A DNA stretch of 11,867 nucleotides from Bacillota bacterium (GCA_023404715.1 JAEYAR010000116.1:1-11867), one strand, 5' to 3'. Positions 1 to 7,596 are shown, numbered from the stretch's first letter. Notes: generated by a model not told the origin, from the letters alone. A program made the numbers and translations.

Positions 1-3000
1 ACGAATACGTCCGAGTTGCTTTCCGGCGCATAGGTGGCGTTCTCGGTGAAGAGATAGCCGCCCGGCAGCGTGAAGCGCACCGCGTAAGTACCGGGACGCA
101 GGCGTTCAAAGGCGTAGGCGCCCTCCCCGTCGACCGTCACGCTGCCGCCGCTCTGCCAGCCGCCGTCCACCTTTTTGAGCAGTTCGACCTGTGTGCCCGC
201 CAGCACCGGCTCGTGCGCCTCGCGCACGCCGCCCACGTCCAGATCCTCCCAGGCACAGCCGCTCACGGATACGCCGGGGATCACCGGGTAAGCCAGCCCG
301 TCGATCGAGCAGCCCATGTCGACCTGAAGCCCCTCGCTCTCTCCCTGCGCGTCGTCCGCGTGTTGCAGGCTGAGCGCGACCTCCCTGCCGAAGAGATACC
401 CGTCCGGCAGCGCCACGCGCAGGCGGTAGCTGCCCGGGCGCAGGGTATCGAATACGAATGCGCCCTGCTCGTCGGTCGAGCGGGAGGCCACGACCGTGCC
501 GCCCGTCAGCAGCTCCACCAGCACGCCGCCGAGCGCCTCCTCGCCTTCGCCGCGAAGGCCATCCTCATCACGGTCGATGAAGGCCGATCCCTCGATCGTC
601 GCGGGGACGATCGCCCCGGCGTTCACGCCCTCGATCGCCGCGCCCATTTCGAGCGCCATGGGCTGCGTCTGGGCGACGCTCGCATCCTGCTGGGCGATGC
701 GGCTCTCGCCGCCCTCCGGCGTCATCGTGAAGATTTCGCCGCCCGGCAATCGGACGCGCACGCTGTACGCGCCGGTGCGCACGCGGGTGAACGCGTAGCG
801 CCCGTTTTCGTCCGTCGCGGTTTCTCGCAGGGCCTCTCCCTGCTCGTCCAGCAGCTCGACCTTTGCGCCGGGGATACCGGCCTCATCCTGGCTCATGCGG
901 CCGTCGTATTCGCTGTCGAGCCAAATGATGCCTGAAATAGAGCCCACGCCGACGACGCCGACGTCCATCTGCTCCGATTTCCCGGACACCAGCGCGAAGG
1001 GTTCGCTCTTCGCCTCTAGCGCGTCGCGCATCGGCATCGCGCTCGTGGACCGACCGCTTTCGTGACGGCGCGCGTAGGCATAGCCCTCCGGGAGCGCCGT
1101 CTTCAGCAGGTACGTGCCGGGCATGATCCCGTCCATCGCATAGCATCCCTCCGCGTCCGTCGTGGTCTTGGCGATCATCGCCTCGCCGTCCGCCTCCTGA
1201 CGCCAGAGGGAGACTTCCACCCCCGGCATCGCGCGCTCTCGCCCGCCGCGCCGTCCGTCGTCGTCCTCGTCGAGCCAGGCCGCGCCCGATAGCGTGCAGG
1301 GCTCCAGCGCGCCGAAGCGCACATCCGTCCGCTGTTCGCCCATCGCAATGGCGATGGGCTGCGTCGTATCCGTGCGCTGTCCCTGTGCGGACAGCGCGCT
1401 GTCCGCGCCGCCGCGCGTGAGCACGTAACCGTCCGGCAGCGTCACGCGCAGCGCGTACGTGCCGGGCATCAGGCCTTCAAATGCGAACTCGCCCCTGCGC
1501 ACCGTCGCCATGCTTGTAAGCGTATTGCCCTGCTCGTCCAACAGCTCCACCGCCGCATCGCGGATCATTCCCTCGCTCTCGCTCAGGATGCCGTCGTAAT
1601 CCGCGTCGTCCCATACGAGGCCGGCTATCTTCGCCATGATCAGCGCGCCAAAGGAGAGCCCTTCGACGTCCTCGCCGTATCGAACCTGTATCGCAGGGGT
1701 CTGCCCCTGCTCGGCCTTCACGCTTTCAAGCCCCGCCAGGCTTGAGTAGACGTAACCGTCCGGCAGCGTCAGGCGCAGGGCGTAGCTGCCGGGGCGCACG
1801 CCGCCGAACACGAACGCGCCGTCCGAAGCGGTCGCCGTCTCCTGCACGACGCGGTTTGTCTGCGCATCAAACAGCTCGACCCTGACCTCCGGCAACATGC
1901 GCTCGCCAGGTCCCTGTACGCCGTCGCCGTCGCTATCCTCAAAGATACGCCCGCTGACGGTAGAAAGCGCCACCACGCCCGCATTCACATCGCTGAGGCT
2001 GCCGCCCATGGTCACATGGAGCGTCTGCGTCGCAGAGACGGGGCCGTCCGTCCGCTGCGCGCAGCCGCGCGCGGCCGTGCGGCCCGTGCCGGAGAAGGCG
2101 TTGCCCTCGCCTGCCGCAAAGCGCACGCTGTAGCGCCCGGGCGCGAGGCCGTCGAACGCATACGCGCCCTGCGCATCCGTAGCGCCGGATGCCGCCACGG
2201 CCCCCTGGTCGTCGAGCAGCTCGACCTGCACGCCCGAGAGCGCGGCCTCGCCCGCATCCCATAGTCCGTTGTCGTCCGCGTCGGCATAGGCCGCGCCGCG
2301 GATAGAGCCGGAAATCATCGCGCCGATGTGCACCTTGGCATCCAGCTGGCCCATCGAGAGCGTGAACGGCTCCGTCTCGCCGAATGCCTCGCCCGACATG
2401 GGCACGCCGCTCACCACCGCGCCTTCGCGCTGGACGTTCTTCGTCGTACGCCAGGCGTCCGGCAGCGTGTAGAGCAGCACGTAAGCGCCCGGGCTTACGG
2501 CCTCAAAGACCGCCCGGCCGTTCGCGTCCGTCTCCATGGCCAGCGTTTGCGTGCGCGCGCCGTCCTCCAGCCGCATCAGCGTCAGATGCACGCCCGCAAG
2601 CCCGCTCTCCGTCGAGCTCATGACGCCGTCGTAGGCCGTATCCTGCCAACACAATACCGTGAGCGCCGCGGGCAGCGTAGCCCCCGCGTCCACGTCCGCG
2701 CAGATTTCTCCCGCCTCCAGCATAAACGCCTGCGTCGCGCCGCTCGCGGATACCGCGCCGTATACGTCGCTTCCCCGCGCCTCATCCGGCGCATAGCGCG
2801 TGAACACATAGCTTTCCGGCAGCTCGAAGAGCACGCGGTATTTCCCTTGGCGCACCCGCTCAAAGCGGTATTCGCCCCGGCTGTCCGTCGCCGTCGCGGC
2901 CGTCTCCACCGATTGGCCGTCCACGTCGCGCATGAGCTTGACGTTCACGCCCGCCAGCGCCCGGTCGCCACCCGTGTGCACGCCGTCCCCGTCCTCGTCG

Positions 3001-3698
3001 ATAAACGCGCGGCCGGAGATTTCGCCCACGCGCAGGAAGCCCGCCGCAAAGGGACGGGAGACCTCGCCTGCCGCGAGCACCACGTCGTCCGTCTGCGAGG
3101 CGGCCCCGTCGTCAGACGCGGTCAGCCCCTCGCCCGCGATCGCGGCATACCCGTGGGGCGCCTCAAACAGCAGGCTGTAGCTGCCGGGGAACAGCTCGTC
3201 CAGGTAAAACGCGCCCGTCTCGTCCGTCGTCGTGCGCGCAAGCGTTTCGCCCGCAGCGTCCTGCAGCGTAACCGGCACGCCGGGAAGCGCGGGCTCCGCC
3301 GCATCCAGCACGCCGTCCGCGTTTACATCCTCAAAGGCCATGCCCTTTACCGCCGCGCCCAGCAGCACGCCCACGTTCACGCAGGCAAAGGCCCCGTCCT
3401 CGCCGATCTCAAAGGCGTCCGACAGCCCCTGCTCGTTCATCCGCGCGCCCGCGCCAAGCCCGCTGCGCGCCTGCGTAAAGCGCCAGCCCGCCGGCAGGCC
3501 GATCTGCACCCGGTACGAACCCGCCGGCACATCCTCCTCAAAGCGGTAACCGCCCGTCGCATCCGTGACGGTCTTTGAGAACGCCTCCCCGTTTTCCTTC
3601 AGCAGCGTCACCTGGACGCCCTGCAGCCCGTGCTGATCCAGCGGGCGCATCCAACCGTCCCCGTCCGCGTCGTCGAACACGGCGCCGGCGACCTCGCC
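1..3698 (-). repeat. Tandem SdrD-B-like repeats: ten complete and an eleventh partial
   Basis: Module starts, read along the minus strand, are 3698, 3350, 3026, 2666, 2309, 1961, 1631, 1295, 944, 599 and 272, giving lengths of 108-120 residues. Each begins with a short strand of the form I-x-G-x-A/V-F/W, followed by an acidic calcium-type loop (for example D-E-D-G-D-G in repeat 3, D-S-D-G-D-G in repeat 6, D-R-D-E-D-G in repeat 10), then G-V-x-V-x-L-L, T-D-x-x-G-x-Y-x-F, P-G-x-Y and L-P-x-G-Y. In Staphylococcus SdrD, B repeats bind calcium and form a rigid rod; the same is inferred here. Repeat 11 has a weakened loop (D-L-D-V-G-G). Confidence 0.88.
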
Positions 3699-6600
3699 CG
3701 CCGGGGCTTGCGCCTGCTCTCGCGCTCTTTGCGCGCTCTCCTGCGTGGCCGCGCCCGTCGTCATTTCGCTGCGGGCCTGCGCCGTCAGGCTGCCTGTCCG
3801 GGCGTTTTCCCCCCGCTCATCGTAGAACGTATAGTCGCCCAGACGCTGCGCGCTCATCTGAATCTGCGCGTCCTGCCCGCAGACGAGCGCCGCCGTGACG
3901 TTAACGCCCTCGGCCGCAAAGCCGGCGGGCATCTCCTCCGCGCCTGTGGACCAATCGATATAGAGGATGCGCACAGCCGTCACCACGCCCGCTACGTCCG
4001 CGAGCGATACGGTCGCCTCGCCCAGGCTCAGATCCGCCGTGCGCACGTCCGCCCATTGCCAACCGCCGTTTTCGAGGCGGTAGGCGACGCGCGCGCCCAA
4101 GGCGCGGCCGTCCGCGCTGACGGCTGGCAGGATGCGCACGGATTCCATGTCCAAGGCGTCCGTCCCATTGATCTGCACGCCTGCGCCCTGTACAGGCACC
4201 GCGCTTTCCGCACCGAAAAGCCCGCGCAGCGTCAAGTCCGCCCTGCCATCCGCGGTGGTCAACAGCGCCTCCATTTCGCCGCCGATTTGGGCCGGCATCG
4301 CCTTCGCGTTTTGCACAGCGACCAGCGCGATGGAGTCCCCCGTCGCCACATAAGACGTAATCTCAAGGGGAATCTGCGTCGCGCTCACGCGTGCATCGAG
4401 CATGTATCCCGTAGGTGCAGCCGTCTGCACGAGCAGGTATGGCCCCACGGGCAGCGCGACGGGGTTCGTAAAGCTGCCGTCTTCGCAGGTAAACCGAAGC
4501 GCCGGCTCCTGCCCCGGCTGCACGTTCGCGTCCGCGTCCGCCAGCGCGTAGAGCGCAAACGCCCCGCCCGCGAGCGGCGCGCCCGTCTGCGCATCCGTCA
4601 GCCGCACGGTAAAAAAGCCCTTGTCGGAGGTGCTGGCGATCGTCGCCGTTGACGCCTCGCCCGGATAAAGGAGGATCTCGTGATAGGCGCTGTCGGCGAC
4701 GTAGCCGTCCGCCGCGCTTCCCGGAACCTCGCGCAGATAATAGGCGGCGCCCTGTTCGCGCGCCGGCAGGGAAATCTCGCTCTTTGCGCCGGCCCCCGTC
4801 TGTGCGGCCGTCGCGTTGGCGTAGATCACCGCCTGGTCGTCCGTCTCCGGATAGGGCAGGTATGCCCCGTCCGCCGTGCGCGTATACACGCCGTACGCCG
4901 CGCCCAACGGCACGCTGAACATCTGCATGTCGCTGTCAAACGTGATGCCAACCTTGCTTACCCGCAGAAGGGCGTTGGCAAGCATGCGCACATCGACGCG
5001 CGTGAGCGCGCCCCCGTACACCTGCACGGGCAGATCGTCCGCGCGGCCATAACCCGCGGGCGAAAGCGTCTGGCGTAGCACATAGCTGCCCGGCGCCAGG
5101 CCGAGCGCGCCGTACACGCCCGCGCGCCACGCCTCGAGAGGGGTCTGCTCGCCGCCCTCGTCCGCCACGCCGTCCCCGTCTAGGTCTGCGATGAGCACAT
5201 ATGCGCTCTGGGCGATCTGCTCGTCCGTCCATTCGCCCCAAAGCGTCGCCTCCACGCCGCCCGCGCCCACGCCGATATCCAAGGAAGCCTCCCGGCGCTC
5301 GCCGTCCACGACCGTAAACGTAATCGCGCATTCGGACCCGTCGCCGCAGGAAACCGATCCCCCGTCTTTCAAGACCAGCCGGTAGGTGCCCGCAGGCAGC
5401 CGCAGGGAAATCGCCCCCGACTCATCCGCCGTGTAGGTGACGGGCGCTTCCGCCGGATAGGCGGCAAAGTCCGTCTTTTGCTGCGGGTCGCCGCCGTCCT
5501 TCAGGGCGTACAGCGCGAGGCTCGCGCCGGGGATGGGCGTATACGCTTCCTCGCCCGTCTCGCCCAGCGCGCGCCTTCGCACGCTGACGGACAGGCCGCC
5601 CAGCTCCTTGTGCGTCATGTGTACCTGCAGGGCCGGGCCGGGCTCTACGGTAAGGCGCTGCGGTAAGCTCGCCGCATAGCCGCCCGGCGCCTTTTGGCAT
5701 GTCAGTTCGTAATCGCCGGGGCTGAGCAGCTCCGACACCGCGCGCCCGGTGTCGCCGGCGGACAGCTCTCTGACGGCGCCGGCCGCATCCGTCAGCAGGT
5801 AGACGGCCCCCGATAGGCGCGCGCCCTCCTCGTCCGTCGCGCTCACCACGATGCGCGTGCGCGCCCAGGGCAGCGCGAGCACGTCGTCAGCAGCCGGCAG
5901 CTCTACATACAGACCCCCGGTCGCATACTGCGCAATCGCCTCCTGCTCTTCATCCGGATAGAGGATGTAGGCCCCCTGGGGCAGCGTCAGCGTCACCTGC
6001 GCCTGCTCGTCCGTCATCACCGTCATCGCAGCGCCCGTCGCGGCGTCGATGACCGCGTTCCCCTCGGTATCGAGCACCGCGAGCGCCACGCCAGGCAGGG
6101 CGGTGCGCGTCTCCTGCCCGTCCGGCTGCGCCTGGGTGCCCATGAGCGTGAACGTATGCGTATAGACGGGCAGCAGCTCCAGCTCCACCTGCGCCGCCCT
6201 CGCATCCTGTACGGTAACCTGCGCCTGCGCGAGCGGCATTTCGTCGTCGTCGACGCGCACGCGCTCTGCGGGCAGCCACCCCTCGTCCGCGTCCGATACG
6301 CTCAGGCCATAGCTGCCCGCCGGCAGCAGCTCCGTCACGACCCGCCCGTCTTCGATATCATAAGGACCAAAGGTCTGTTCTTCTCCCTGCAAAGAGACCT
6401 GCGCGCCGACGCCTTCCCCAGCGCGCACGTCGAAGACGACGCGCCCCCCCTGCCGGGTCGCCAGGATCTCGACGGACGTCTCCTGCTCGTCTACGACGAC
6501 GGCATCCGTTTCATACAGGCTGAGCGTATAGCCGCTCAGCTGCTGCGCATCGACCGTCAGGCGGTAGGTTCCCTGCTCCAGCGCGGATTGCGCATAGCCG

Positions 6601-7451
6601 TCTTCGTCCGTCTCCAGCGTTAGGGCGCCCTCCGGCCCGCGCAGCTCGATCGTAAGACCGGGGATGGGCCGCTGCGCGGTTTCGCCGTCCTCCAGCGCCT
6701 CGCGCACAAGGGCCTGTACGCTCAACCTGCCCTTTTGGGGGTGTGTGAACGCTACGCGCGTGCGCGTGGCGTCCGATACCTGCACATTCTGAACCGCCTG
6801 CAAGGGGGCGGCCGCGGATTGCGGCGTCTGCGTCTCCTCCACCGCATAAAGCCCGGCCGTAAGCCCGGCAAACGTGAGCTGCCCCTGTGCGTCCGTCACG
6901 CCCTCCTGTACAGACCCATCCGGCGCCGTCAGACGAAAGGCCGCGCCCGCGAGCGCCGCGCCCGACGTATCGCCAGCTAGGATGCGCACCTCGCCCGGCA
7001 TGGCGTTGACGACGCTGATCTGCCCGTCCGCCTCGACCGGCAAAAACGCCTCGTCCATCGTCCGGTAGCCTGCGGGCGCCTGTTCCTGATGAATGTAGAA
7101 CTGCTGGCCCGCCGGCAGCGCAAAGCGCACGGGCTGATCGCCGCTGAGCACCCGCATCGGCTCGGCGGGGAAGAGCGGATTGGCCCAGGGGCGCATGCTT
7201 CCCTGCGCATCCTGCACGTATATGCCAAATTCCGCGCCCGCCAGCAAGGAAACCTCCACGGGCTCGTCCGATTCCTCGGTAAGGCAAAGGCCCCGCACCT
7301 GAAGCGACGCCGTCTGGGCCGCTTGCGCCTCGCGCGCGCCGATATATCGGTAGCTGCCCAGCGCCACCTCTTCCACCGCAACGGTGGGGAGCGTTTGGGC
7401 CGCCAGCAGCGTCGTCGCCAACAAACCCGCCAATAGCTTACGTTTCTTCAC
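1..7451 (-). CDS. Giant secreted multidomain surface protein (SpaA/Cna-B-like plus SdrD-B-like modules), C-terminus outside window
   Basis: Probable cell-surface adhesin or stalk protein, at least 2,483 residues. I translated the frame by hand from 7451 to the left edge and met no stop or frameshift. The start is a GTG at 7449-7451, placed 7 nt after GGAGG; the ATG just upstream is in another frame and closes after five codons. Layout: signal peptide about 1-25; SpaA/Cna-B-like modules about 36-1055; an unassigned domain about 1056-1223; an Ala/Gln-rich linker 1224-1251; then SdrD-B-like repeats from 1252 to the edge. The recurring signature is a G-x-A/V strand, an acidic D-x-D-x-D-G loop, a T-D-x-x-G-x-Y/F-x-F turn, then P-G-x-Y and L-P-x-G-Y. 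Such domains form rigid beta rods in Gram-positive surface proteins. Any LPXTG-type anchor would lie beyond the left edge and was not seen. Substrate or ligand is unknown. High confidence in architecture, low in specific role. Confidence 0.93.
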   Translation of the reverse strand, partial: MKKRKLLAGLLATTLLAAQTLPTVAVEEVALGSYRYIGAREAQAAQTASLQVRGLCLTEESDEPVEVSLLAGAEFGIYVQDAQGSMRPWANPLFPAEPMRVLSGDQPVRFALPAGQQFYIHQEQAPAGYRTMDEAFLPVEADGQISVVNAMPGEVRILAGDTSGAALAGAAFRLTAPDGSVQEGVTDAQGQLTFAGLTAGLYAVEETQTPQSAAAPLQAVQNVQVSDATRTRVAFTHPQKGRLSVQALVREALEDGETAQRPIPGLTIELRGPEGALTLETDEDGYAQSALEQGTYRLTVDAQQLSGYTLSLYETDAVVVDEQETSVEILATRQGGRVVFDVRAGEGVGAQVSLQGEEQTFGPYDIEDGRVVTELLPAGSYGLSVSDADEGWLPAERVRVDDDEMPLAQAQVTVQDARAAQVELELLPVYTHTFTLMGTQAQPDGQETRTALPGVALAVLDTEGNAVIDAATGAAMTVMTDEQAQVTLTLPQGAYILYPDEEQEAIAQYATGGLYVELPAADDVLALPWARTRIVVSATDEEGARLSGAVYLLTDAAGAVRELSAGDTGRAVSELLSPGDYELTCQKAPGGYAASLPQRLTVEPGPALQVHMTHKELGGLSVSVRRRALGETGEEAYTPIPGASLALYALKDGGDPQQKTDFAAYPAEAPVTYTADESGAISLRLPAGTYRLVLKDGGSVSCGDGSECAITFTVVDGERREASLDIGVGAGGVEATLWGEWTDEQIAQSAYVLIADLDGDGVADEGGEQTPLEAWRAGVYGALGLAPGSYVLRQTLSPAGYGRADDLPVQVYGGALTRVDVRMLANALLRVSKVGITFDSDMQMFSVPLGAAYGVYTRTADGAYLPYPETDDQAVIYANATAAQTGAGAKSEISLPAREQGAAYYLREVPGSAADGYVADSAYHEILLYPGEASTATIASTSDKGFFTVRLTDAQTGAPLAGGAFALYALADADANVQPGQEPALRFTCEDGSFTNPVALPVGPYLLVQTAAPTGYMLDARVSATQIPLEITSYVATGDSIALVAVQNAKAMPAQIGGEMEALLTTADGRADLTLRGLFGAESAVPVQGAGVQINGTDALDMESVRILPAVSADGRALGARVAYRLENGGWQWADVRTADLSLGEATVSLADVAGVVTAVRILYIDWSTGAEEMPAGFAAEGVNVTAALVCGQDAQIQMSAQRLGDYTFYDERGENARTGSLTAQARSEMTTGAATQESAQRAREQAQAPAGEVAGAVFDDADGDGWMRPLDQHGLQGVQVTLLKENGEAFSKTVTDATGGYRFEEDVPAGSYRVQIGLPAGWRFTQARSGLGAGARMNEQGLSDAFEIGEDGAFACVNVGVLLGAAVKGMAFEDVNADGVLDAAEPALPGVPVTLQDAAGETLARTTTDETGAFYLDELFPGSYSLLFEAPHGYAAIAGEGLTASDDGAASQTDDVVLAAGEVSRPFAAGFLRVGEISGRAFIDEDGDGVHTGGDRALAGVNVKLMRDVDGQSVETAATATDSRGEYRFERVRQGKYRVLFELPESYVFTRYAPDEARGSDVYGAVSASGATQAFMLEAGEICADVDAGATLPAALTVLCWQDTAYDGVMSSTESGLAGVHLTLMRLEDGARTQTLAMETDANGRAVFEAVSPGAYVLLYTLPDAWRTTKNVQREGAVVSGVPMSGEAFGETEPFTLSMGQLDAKVHIGAMISGSIRGAAYADADDNGLWDAGEAALSGVQVELLDDQGAVAASGATDAQGAYAFDGLAPGRYSVRFAAGEGNAFSGTGRTAARGCAQRTDGPVSATQTLHVTMGGSLSDVNAGVVALSTVSGRIFEDSDGDGVQGPGERMLPEVRVELFDAQTNRVVQETATASDGAFVFGGVRPGSYALRLTLPDGYVYSSLAGLESVKAEQGQTPAIQVRYGEDVEGLSFGALIMAKIAGLVWDDADYDGILSESEGMIRDAAVELLDEQGNTLTSMATVRRGEFAFEGLMPGTYALRVTLPDGYVLTRGGADSALSAQGQRTDTTQPIAIAMGEQRTDVRFGALEPCTLSGAAWLDEDDDGRRGGRERAMPGVEVSLWRQEADGEAMIAKTTTDAEGCYAMDGIMPGTYLLKTALPEGYAYARRHESGRSTSAMPMRDALEAKSEPFALVSGKSEQMDVGVVGVGSISGIIWLDSEYDGRMSQDEAGIPGAKVELLDEQGEALRETATDENGRYAFTRVRTGAYSVRVRLPGGEIFTMTPEGGESRIAQQDASVAQTQPMALEMGAAIEGVNAGAIVPATIEGSAFIDRDEDGLRGEGEEALGGVLVELLTGGTVVASRSTDEQGAFVFDTLRPGSYRLRVALPDGYLFGREVALSLQHADDAQGESEGLQVDMGCSIDGLAYPVIPGVSVSGCAWEDLDVGGVREAHEPVLAGTQVELLKKVDGGWQSGGSVTVDGEGAYAFERLRPGTYAVRFTLPGGYLFTENATYAPESNSDVF
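1423..1771 (-). repeat. Exact 22-bp DNA repeat shared by SdrD-B-like repeats 6 and 7
   Basis: Positions 1423-1444 and 1750-1771 are identical over 22 bases and 327 bp apart, which is exactly 109 codons. They encode the conserved L-T-L-P-D-G-Y-V part of two adjacent repeats, with similarity continuing on the downstream plus-strand side. The in-frame spacing means recombination between them would remove or add a whole module without breaking the frame. Confidence 0.8.
3699..4286 (-). other. Unassigned domain and hydrophilic linker between the two module arrays
   Basis: Residues 1056-1223 do not match the SpaA or SdrD-B patterns on either side. The stretch contains Y-R-L-E-N-G-G-W, then alternating hydrophobic strands ending in V-R-I-L-Y-I-D-W and a P-A-G-F-A turn. 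This resembles the non-repeat beta-sandwich segments often found between Cna-B-like domains in clostridial surface proteins, but I cannot name a family. Residues 1224-1251 form an Ala/Gln/Arg/Glu-rich stretch without beta pattern, probably a flexible or short helical linker before the first SdrD-B-like repeat. Confidence 0.5.
4287..7346 (-). repeat. Array of about ten diverged SpaA/Cna-B-like beta modules
   Basis: This is the N-terminal half of the giant protein. Approximate module bounds in residues are 36-152, 153-240, 241-334, 335-432, 433-533, 534-617, 618-731, 732-827, 828-946 and 947-1055. The clearest SpaA signatures (G-A-x-F-x-L, T-D-x-x-G-x-L-x-F-x-x-L, G-x-Y-x-x-x-E, P-x-G-Y) are in modules 1, 2, 9 and 10; modules 3-8 are more diverged and were assigned by periodicity and strand pattern. 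Module 8 carries a complete EF-hand-like loop, D756-L-D758-G-D760-G-V-A-D764. Most modules lack the first-strand lysine needed for Cna-B isopeptide bonds; module 9 has a candidate. Bounds are estimates to within about ten residues. Confidence 0.7.
7377..7451 (-). other. Signal peptide of the giant surface protein
   Basis: The first 25 residues have the classical Sec layout: a basic start with Lys at 2, 3 and 5 and Arg at 4, a Leu/Ala-rich core at about 6-18, and a T-V-A motif at 23-25 followed by V-E-E, which fits type I signal peptidase cleavage after Ala25. There is no lipobox cysteine, so a lipoprotein is unlikely. Cleavage is inferred from the motif alone. Confidence 0.8.
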
Positions 7452-7458
7452 GCATATA

Positions 7459-7463
7459 CCTCC
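7459..7463 (-). promoter_or_regulatory. Ribosome binding site of the giant surface protein
   Basis: GGAGG on the minus strand with a 7-nt spacer to the GTG at 7449-7451. This site decides the start, because the nearer ATG leads only to a five-codon frame. Confidence 0.8.
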
Positions 7464-7509
7464 ATCAGGTCAAACGGTCGCCCGCAAAGTGCCTATGATC
7501 GTAAGCATA

Positions 7510-7538
7510 ATAGTATCGCAAAGCCCGATACTTGTCAA
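7510..7538 (-). promoter_or_regulatory. Promoter of the giant surface protein
   Basis: On the minus strand TTGACA (7533-7538) is a perfect sigma-A -35 box, followed by a 17-bp spacer and TACTAT (7510-7515) as -10. Transcription would start near 7503, leaving a leader of about 50 nt before the GTG. The match is close to consensus, so the promoter should be strong unless repressed. Confidence 0.75.
7512..7532. promoter_or_regulatory. Candidate operator: perfect 7-bp inverted repeat in the spacer of the leftward promoter
   Basis: AGTATCG (7512-7518) and CGATACT (7526-7532) are perfect inverted arms separated by 7 nt, with arm centres 14 bp apart. The element fills the spacer of the minus-strand promoter, overlapping its -10 box. 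A further copy of GTATCG occurs at 7554-7559, overlapping the -10 of the plus-strand promoter. The position suggests a repressor site acting on the surface-protein gene and perhaps the thioesterase. No cognate regulator gene is visible, and a role as operator is inferred. Confidence 0.45.
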
Positions 7539-7560
7539 GGAAAGGACATTGTGGTATCGT
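7532..7560 (+). promoter_or_regulatory. Promoter of the acyl-ACP thioesterase
   Basis: TTGTCA (7532-7537) as -35, 17-bp spacer, TATCGT (7555-7560) as -10 preceded by TGG (7552-7554), an extended -10 motif. Start of transcription is expected near 7567, about 30 nt before the ATG at 7597. The -35 shares 7533-7537 with the -35 of the opposite promoter. TATAAC at 7562-7567 is an alternative -10 but has no -35 at proper spacing. Confidence 0.5.
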
Positions 7561-7596
7561 GTATAACATCTTTGATTGGGGGAGGTTCATCAGGCT

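Noticed and set aside
213..935. Plus-strand open frame of 240 codons
   Set aside because: Antisense shadow opposite repeats 9 to 11, which translate cleanly on the minus strand.
2328..3578. Long plus-strand open frame (416 codons) opposite the giant gene
   Set aside because: The product is rich in Arg, His and Ala with no domain pattern, has no clear ribosome site, and is the antisense of well-formed SdrD-B-like repeats; GC-rich codon use opens this frame.
3630..4652. Plus-strand open frame of 340 codons
   Set aside because: Antisense shadow of the giant gene with the same Arg/His-rich composition and no recognisable motif.
5145..5186. Dockerin domain and cellulosome link from the D-x-D-G-D-G loop
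   Set aside because: Only one loop, not the paired repeat of dockerins, and no cohesin or glycoside hydrolase in the window; better read as a calcium loop of a beta module.
6511..7287. Minus-strand open frame of 258 codons within the giant gene
   Set aside because: It is in a different frame from the frame that carries the signal peptide and SpaA-like modules; Gly/Arg/Ala-rich low-information product.
7576..7596. Upstream TTG start for the thioesterase
   Set aside because: The TTG precedes the Shine-Dalgarno GGGGGAGG, and the family-typical N-terminus starts at the ATG at 7597.
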